From NCBI GenBank assembly GCA_002081555.1, contig MZNV01000997.1:1-22144 (forward strand): DNA of 22,144 nt. Reading direction: 5' to 3'. The DNA is from Protostelium mycophagum (taxonomy: Eukaryota; Evosea; Variosea; Protosteliida; Protosteliaceae). The notes under the pieces were generated by a model, which was not told where the DNA came from, searched no databases, and saw nothing but the letters and a program-made list of their open reading frames with translations. Made by a program: the position numbers and the translations under genes. This document shows positions 18,314 to 22,144 of this stretch, in pieces (position 1 is the stretch's first letter; every line of letters begins with the position of its first letter).

Positions 18314-18743
18314 TTTTAAAGAAAGTGACAAAAAGGTTTGCCTCTGAAAATGCAATAAAGTGGCTTCGTCGACACGAATTAGCGGACACAGTGGCTTTTC
18401 CAAGTGATTCTATGTAGGAATTTCGAAAATGTCGACGGATAACGTTATCTTCTGTGTCGCGATCGTCGCGGAAAATTGGGAAGACCCAAACCTTATTTAC
18501 GTATTGGCTAGTTGTAAAATTTATATTATGGATTATTCAAACATATAATCTGAACCAAAAAATTTCTTTTCAAACCACGAACGAGCCAATGAGTGATGCA
18601 AGACCTTCATGATGATGTACTCACTCGAAGTCACCGAACCAAATATTTAAAAATTTTGGAGGGTGACAGCTGACTTTTCCGTTAAAGTCTATTTTTACCA
18701 AATTGTTTCAGAACGTTTTCATTCCGTTATTTTCTGTGCATGC
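18314..18743. promoter_or_regulatory. Divergent promoter region between SELENBP1 and CCDC148
   Basis: 430 bp separate two start codons on opposite strands. A CCAAT box lies on the plus strand at 18586-18590, about 155 bp before the CCDC148 ATG, and another on the minus strand at 18503-18507, about 190 bp before the SELENBP1 ATG. GTCGAC and GATAACGTTATC palindromes lie near 18362 and 18430-18455. A TTGTTTCAG at 18703-18711 resembles a 3' splice site and could end a 5'-UTR intron of CCDC148. I find no clear RFX X-box. Confidence 0.4.
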
Positions 18744-21366
18744 ATGGACACACGCCCAGAGGCTCGGCGAGCCGCCGCCCTGGGCATAAAGTCTGTTGGG
18801 AAATACAGAGCTACCGATTATAGTGTGTTGAAGCAGGTCAATCAACATCTCAGACAACAAAATGCAACTGGTGTCCAAAAGGTGATTCGATCGGCAGGAG
18901 CTGAGTAATGAAATAATATCAGTTGAAAGCATTGAAACAAGCCACCAAAGAACATCAAGACAACAGCAGGCTTAATCAACACAAGACGGTTTACACATTA
19001 GAGGCAGAGAGATTACAACGGCGAAGGTCTTCATTCCATTCATAATCACCATAATCTTGTCTTCTCAAAAATGCTTGACAATCCATTTCGCCTGACATTT
19101 GATCAGTGAAAAACTACACAAAGATCTGACCAGTTATCTATCCCAATTGTCTGAACGAGAGATGAATGCTAAATATAGACGCAATATGGGTTTGGGCGGT
19201 AGTGCACCTCCCACCCCCAAAAAAATCAGTTCGGAAGATGCAGAATGGGACGAACTTTCCCGGAATTGGTCTGAGAATGGCCTGTTCAGAAGACAAGAGA
19301 CGGAAGGTGATTCTATTTTTAGCAACACGAATGTAAATTCGAGCTGAACATTTCAGAAATGAAATACAAAGTTGGAGAAATATTAGCAAAAGCAAACACC
19401 TTCAAACAGTCTCGACTACCCTTTGACGTGGCCAAAGATCTACAAACAAACGTAAATTCCCACGAAATTTCCCTCGAATTTCACTGAAAACTGCAGATAC
19501 GTGTCAGCACCGCGAATGTTATCGCGGCATCCAAAGAGGAGCTCAAAGCGCTGGCATTGCAGGAGAGGCAACTCATTGATGAGATCGACTCCATGGCAAC
19601 GTTGAAGGAGCATTTGAACGAGACGCTGTACTCGGCTTCAGGAAGAGACACATTATTTGAAGAGGTAGATCAAGTAAAAACATAATGATCAAAATTGGAT
19701 TTTCGAAATATCCTTTTCTTATTGAAAACCTATGATAAAAATCAAAAAAATTTCAACACAAATGAAAAATTCCAAGATATTCTAATATACATAAAAAAGT
19801 AAAGAGATAACAGGTGAGAGAGGAGGACCAAGATCCCATAGAATCCTGCGTAAACGTCGACGACATTATGGGAGAAGGATTTAGAGACATTAAATACTTT
19901 GTTGACGAAGAACTCCAAATCAGTTTTGAAGCTGCCATTAACATGTCAGCAGATGTCAAATCTGATACTTCATCTGACACTGGTACAGATTGATCAGAGA
20001 TCATATGGAGGCTGTCAGATCATTACGAATGAAATTTGCTGGATCTGCAAGCCCCAGGCTGGTGAGCGAGTGGACTGCCGAGGGACATTTTTACTTTGCG
20101 AAGATTTGCGATGAATATACGATACACAGCAAGTCGTTTCCCGGGAATCCAGTCAGTAACATGATCAGAGAACGCATCCAAATAGATACAGATGGCGCAC
20201 AGACGAACGTGGAGGTAGAGCCATTCATATCGATGGTCTTAAATCTTGCAGGAATATTACGTTTGGTACCAAGGCGTGCAGAATTACCTGAACAAGATGA
20301 GACTGATGAAGCGAGATTTCCACAGTAAGAAGACAGAATTGATTCTGACCATGAAAGAGGTGAATACTTTTGTCCACCAGAAATTTCTGACCCACAAAGG
20401 TCTTGCTGGAGGCGGCTCAAACTGGTTACCAGAAGATAATCAAAGAGATCGACACGCTCGAAGAAGGTTGGGAGAAAGAACGTAAACGTGAAGCTCTCGC
20501 AGACATGCGACACGACAGGTGAGACATCACCCACGTACAAGTATGACTCGTTGTAGATGGACAAAAGAGAAGGAAGCGCAACAAGAAGAGCGAGAGCAAT
20601 TTGAAAAAACATTGAAAGAAGAGGTGAATTTTTTTCTTCGAATTAAACTGAGTGAGACAGGAGGACAGGTTAGATCAGAAGTTACAAGAGAGGGTTGCGA
20701 TTAAGAAGGACCTTTTAGATTATAAAAGAGACAAGATTGATGAGTCTGACAAGAAAAGAGAAGCAGCCGTCGTTCTCAAGTTTGTAGAAGAGAAGATTCA
20801 AGAGAAGAGGAAAGCTAAGGTGCTCCGGTTATCGTTTGTTCTCCTCTAAAAGGTTCAGAACGCACTTCGCGTTGATTTTAGAGACAAAGAATATCAGAAG
20901 GAGAGGAGTGAATTGAAAGATAAGAATGAACAACAAAAAGCTCAACAGCAAGACAAGGAGAAAAAAATTGAAAAATTCCATGAGAAACAAAAGCCACAAG
21001 TGGTGAGTTGGACATCACCTCATTGTGTTCTGAATGATGAAGGCGGATGACCCCGAGAGATTGGCTCGTGACACTGAAGCGTCAAAAATAGCTCGTCAAA
21101 CTACACCGAGCCAGCACCCCTTGTTCGAAAGCACAGGCTATACTGACCAGCAAATCACTTCCACCAAAAGGTATTTCTCAGGCCAAATACAATTTTCAGT
21201 TCTTAATTATCACAGTTGGCGAGTGATGAACGCACTGCAGAACGCGGGGTTGCATAACACATCATACGGTCGAGATATCATAAATGCTATAAATAGCAGC
21301 AACACAAGAGCGAGAAGAGACAACCTCACAACAGAGGAACTGTCTCGAAGACAACCAACGGAATGA
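18744..21366 (+). CDS. CCDC148: CCDC148 orthologue, ciliary coiled-coil protein
   Basis: Fourteen exons: 18744-18881, 18923-19026, 19107-19306, 19357-19451, 19497-19664, 19814-19944, 19989-20214, 20252-20359, 20400-20518, 20557-20623, 20661-20819, 20853-21002, 21043-21170, 21216-21366. They join in phase into 647 residues (human about 590). The N-terminal YRATDYSVLKQV and LNQHKTVYTLEAERLQ and the C-terminal block DPERLARDTEASK, FESTGYTDQQI and NAGLHNTSYGRDII match the vertebrate family in order. The middle is coiled coil, strongly charged after residue 430. The family is linked to cilia and basal bodies, with no known enzymatic role. An out-of-frame ATG lies four bases before the chosen start. 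The intron at 19945-19988 was chosen because it alone restores frame (AT|A). Confidence 0.9.
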
Positions 21367-21913
21367 GAAAATTATGTATTTGTGAACATTGTATTGATAA
21401 AGTTCTTCCTCTCGATTTTTGGAATTACTTTGCTATTTTTGGCAATGGCCTGTAATTTGGGTTCGGAACCCAATTTTTTGGGCGAGTCCACAGATTTATC
21501 TGGTGCAAGAAGTTGTTAGTCTTGTTAGAAATAGAAAGTGTATATCAAGCTCTGAAAATCTCTCAAAACTGCAAAAATAGATTGTCATGCAGACCCCAGA
21601 GAAGACAACAAATAATCCGAGTGACAGCATGTTCTGCCCGGGGGATAAACTTCGTTGGAACTGGAAACACTCGGATGTATTGTAGGCCCACACCAATGGC
21701 CAATATGAATTGACAATCTCATGAATGATGATCAACGGTGTTTCCCTTCACTCCATCGTTCTAATCAGATAGTGGATACTCAAACCTAAAGTAATGACAT
21801 GTGGAAATTATGACGGGAGCGTGTACAGTAAATCAGGCGCAGTCCCATATTGTGAACCTGATGCTGTATACAAAAGACAAGCCCTGAATTATCCCAATAG
21901 AAGTGTAACTTGA
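21367..21913. other. Intergenic stretch between convergent genes
   Basis: About 550 bp between the CCDC148 stop and the right repeat arm. I see no convincing coding frame; open frames here are short and lack motifs. The only structure is the hairpin at 21457-21473. No canonical AATAAA follows the CCDC148 stop closely, unlike most other genes in the window. Confidence 0.45.
21457..21473 (+). terminator. Perfect hairpin followed by a T run
   Basis: TTGGGTTC, one base, then GAACCCAA, followed at once by six T. It lies 90 bp past the CCDC148 stop. It could mark a 3' end, a small RNA end or nothing; the AATTTTTTGG part also resembles an Sm site. Confidence 0.3.
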
Positions 21914-22144
21914 TAAACAAAAATTGAATCTGTTTTTAATTGGTTTTGAAGTACAAGTCTGCACGTGATGAAGGAGTGCAACGAATTTTTGCAAGAAGCA
22001 TCTCCATCAACGATGTGTCTGTGACCACGAGCTTGGATTTGGACAATCCAAAAAAGATCAATCAACAGCTGTTTATTCCAAATTTAAAGTTGAGTTTCCT
22101 TTCTTATCTTGTCTGCCATTTTGGTTGCCTCCTTCTCGGCAGTC
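21914..22144 (-). repeat. Right arm of the long inverted repeat
   Basis: This is the reverse complement of 484-839 with one of the two 125-bp units missing. It runs from the last coding bases of a second copy of the small gene, through its AATAAA, to a sharp end of similarity at 21914. The arm is open at the window edge, so its true length is not visible. Confidence 0.85.
22084..22144 (-). CDS. 3' end of the second copy of the small gene (partial)
   Basis: Read on the minus strand, the window edge enters the last exon in frame, giving EKEATKMADKIRKETQL and TAA at 22084. The left copy has Ile where this has Thr. AATAAA follows six bases after the stop, as in the left copy. The rest of the gene lies outside the window, so it cannot be said whether it is intact. 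Confidence 0.65.
   Translation of the reverse strand, partial: TAEKEATKMADKIRKETQL

Noticed and set aside
21440-21500. U5/U4-like snRNA around CCCAATTTTTTGGG
   Set aside because: The Sm-like site is present, but the conserved U5 loop (GCCTTTTAC) and the U4 stems are not found upstream on either strand.
484-22144. Large transposon with terminal inverted repeats
   Set aside because: No transposase, integrase or polymerase was found inside. The arms contain host-type gene ends and AATAAA, so inverted duplication is the simpler reading.

Overview
The window is nuclear DNA from an intron-rich, compact eukaryote. Coding sequence is cut into short exons by GT-AG introns, many only about 35-65 nt long, and genes sit a few hundred bases apart. 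A CCDC148 orthologue, a family found in ciliated and flagellated lineages, argues for a flagellate-capable protist. The mix of families would suit a flagellated amoebozoan such as a protosteloid amoeba, but naming a species is a guess. Splice structures were worked out by hand from conserved family motifs and reading phase; no alignment or transcript was available.

Layout, left to right. (1) 61-544 (+): a small three-exon gene of unknown function. Its 3' end and 3' flank recur in inverted orientation at the right edge (21914-22144), so the interior is bracketed by an inverted duplication. (2) 1561-15066 (-): one very large gene. I can join 55 exons without a stop or a phase conflict into about 2,324 codons. 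In order the product has an EF-hand pair, a coiled coil, a CBM48 (AMPK-beta-like glycogen-binding) domain, a coiled coil with a four-times repeated exon, a second CBM48, more coiled coil, a Lys/Glu-rich repeat region, a Ser/Pro/Lys-rich linker, a Crinkler (CRN)-type P-loop NTPase with a degenerate restriction-endonuclease-like domain, and a terminal GAS2-like domain. (3) 15297-16157 (-): a single-exon secreted, probably GPI-anchored, two-repeat protein. (4) 16330-18313 (-): a SELENBP1 / methanethiol oxidase orthologue, 11 exons, 472 aa. (5) 18744-21366 (+): a CCDC148 orthologue, 14 exons, 647 aa, divergent from SELENBP1 across a 430-bp spacer. (6) 22084-22144 (-): the 3' end of the second copy of gene (1).

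The most interesting object is the giant gene. A CRN NTPase module, best known from effector and transposon-associated proteins, appears to be built into a cytoskeletal-looking protein with calcium-binding, glycogen-binding and microtubule-associated (GAS2) modules. Its Walker motifs are kept while the nuclease centre looks eroded. Its introns are also unusual. Several end in matching inverted repeats, three are close copies of one element carrying TTTGGCGGGAAA, an exon-intron unit is tandemly repeated four times, and certain short words (TCTACAAC/GTTGTAGA, TGACGTCA, ACCGTG palindromes) occur far more often than chance.
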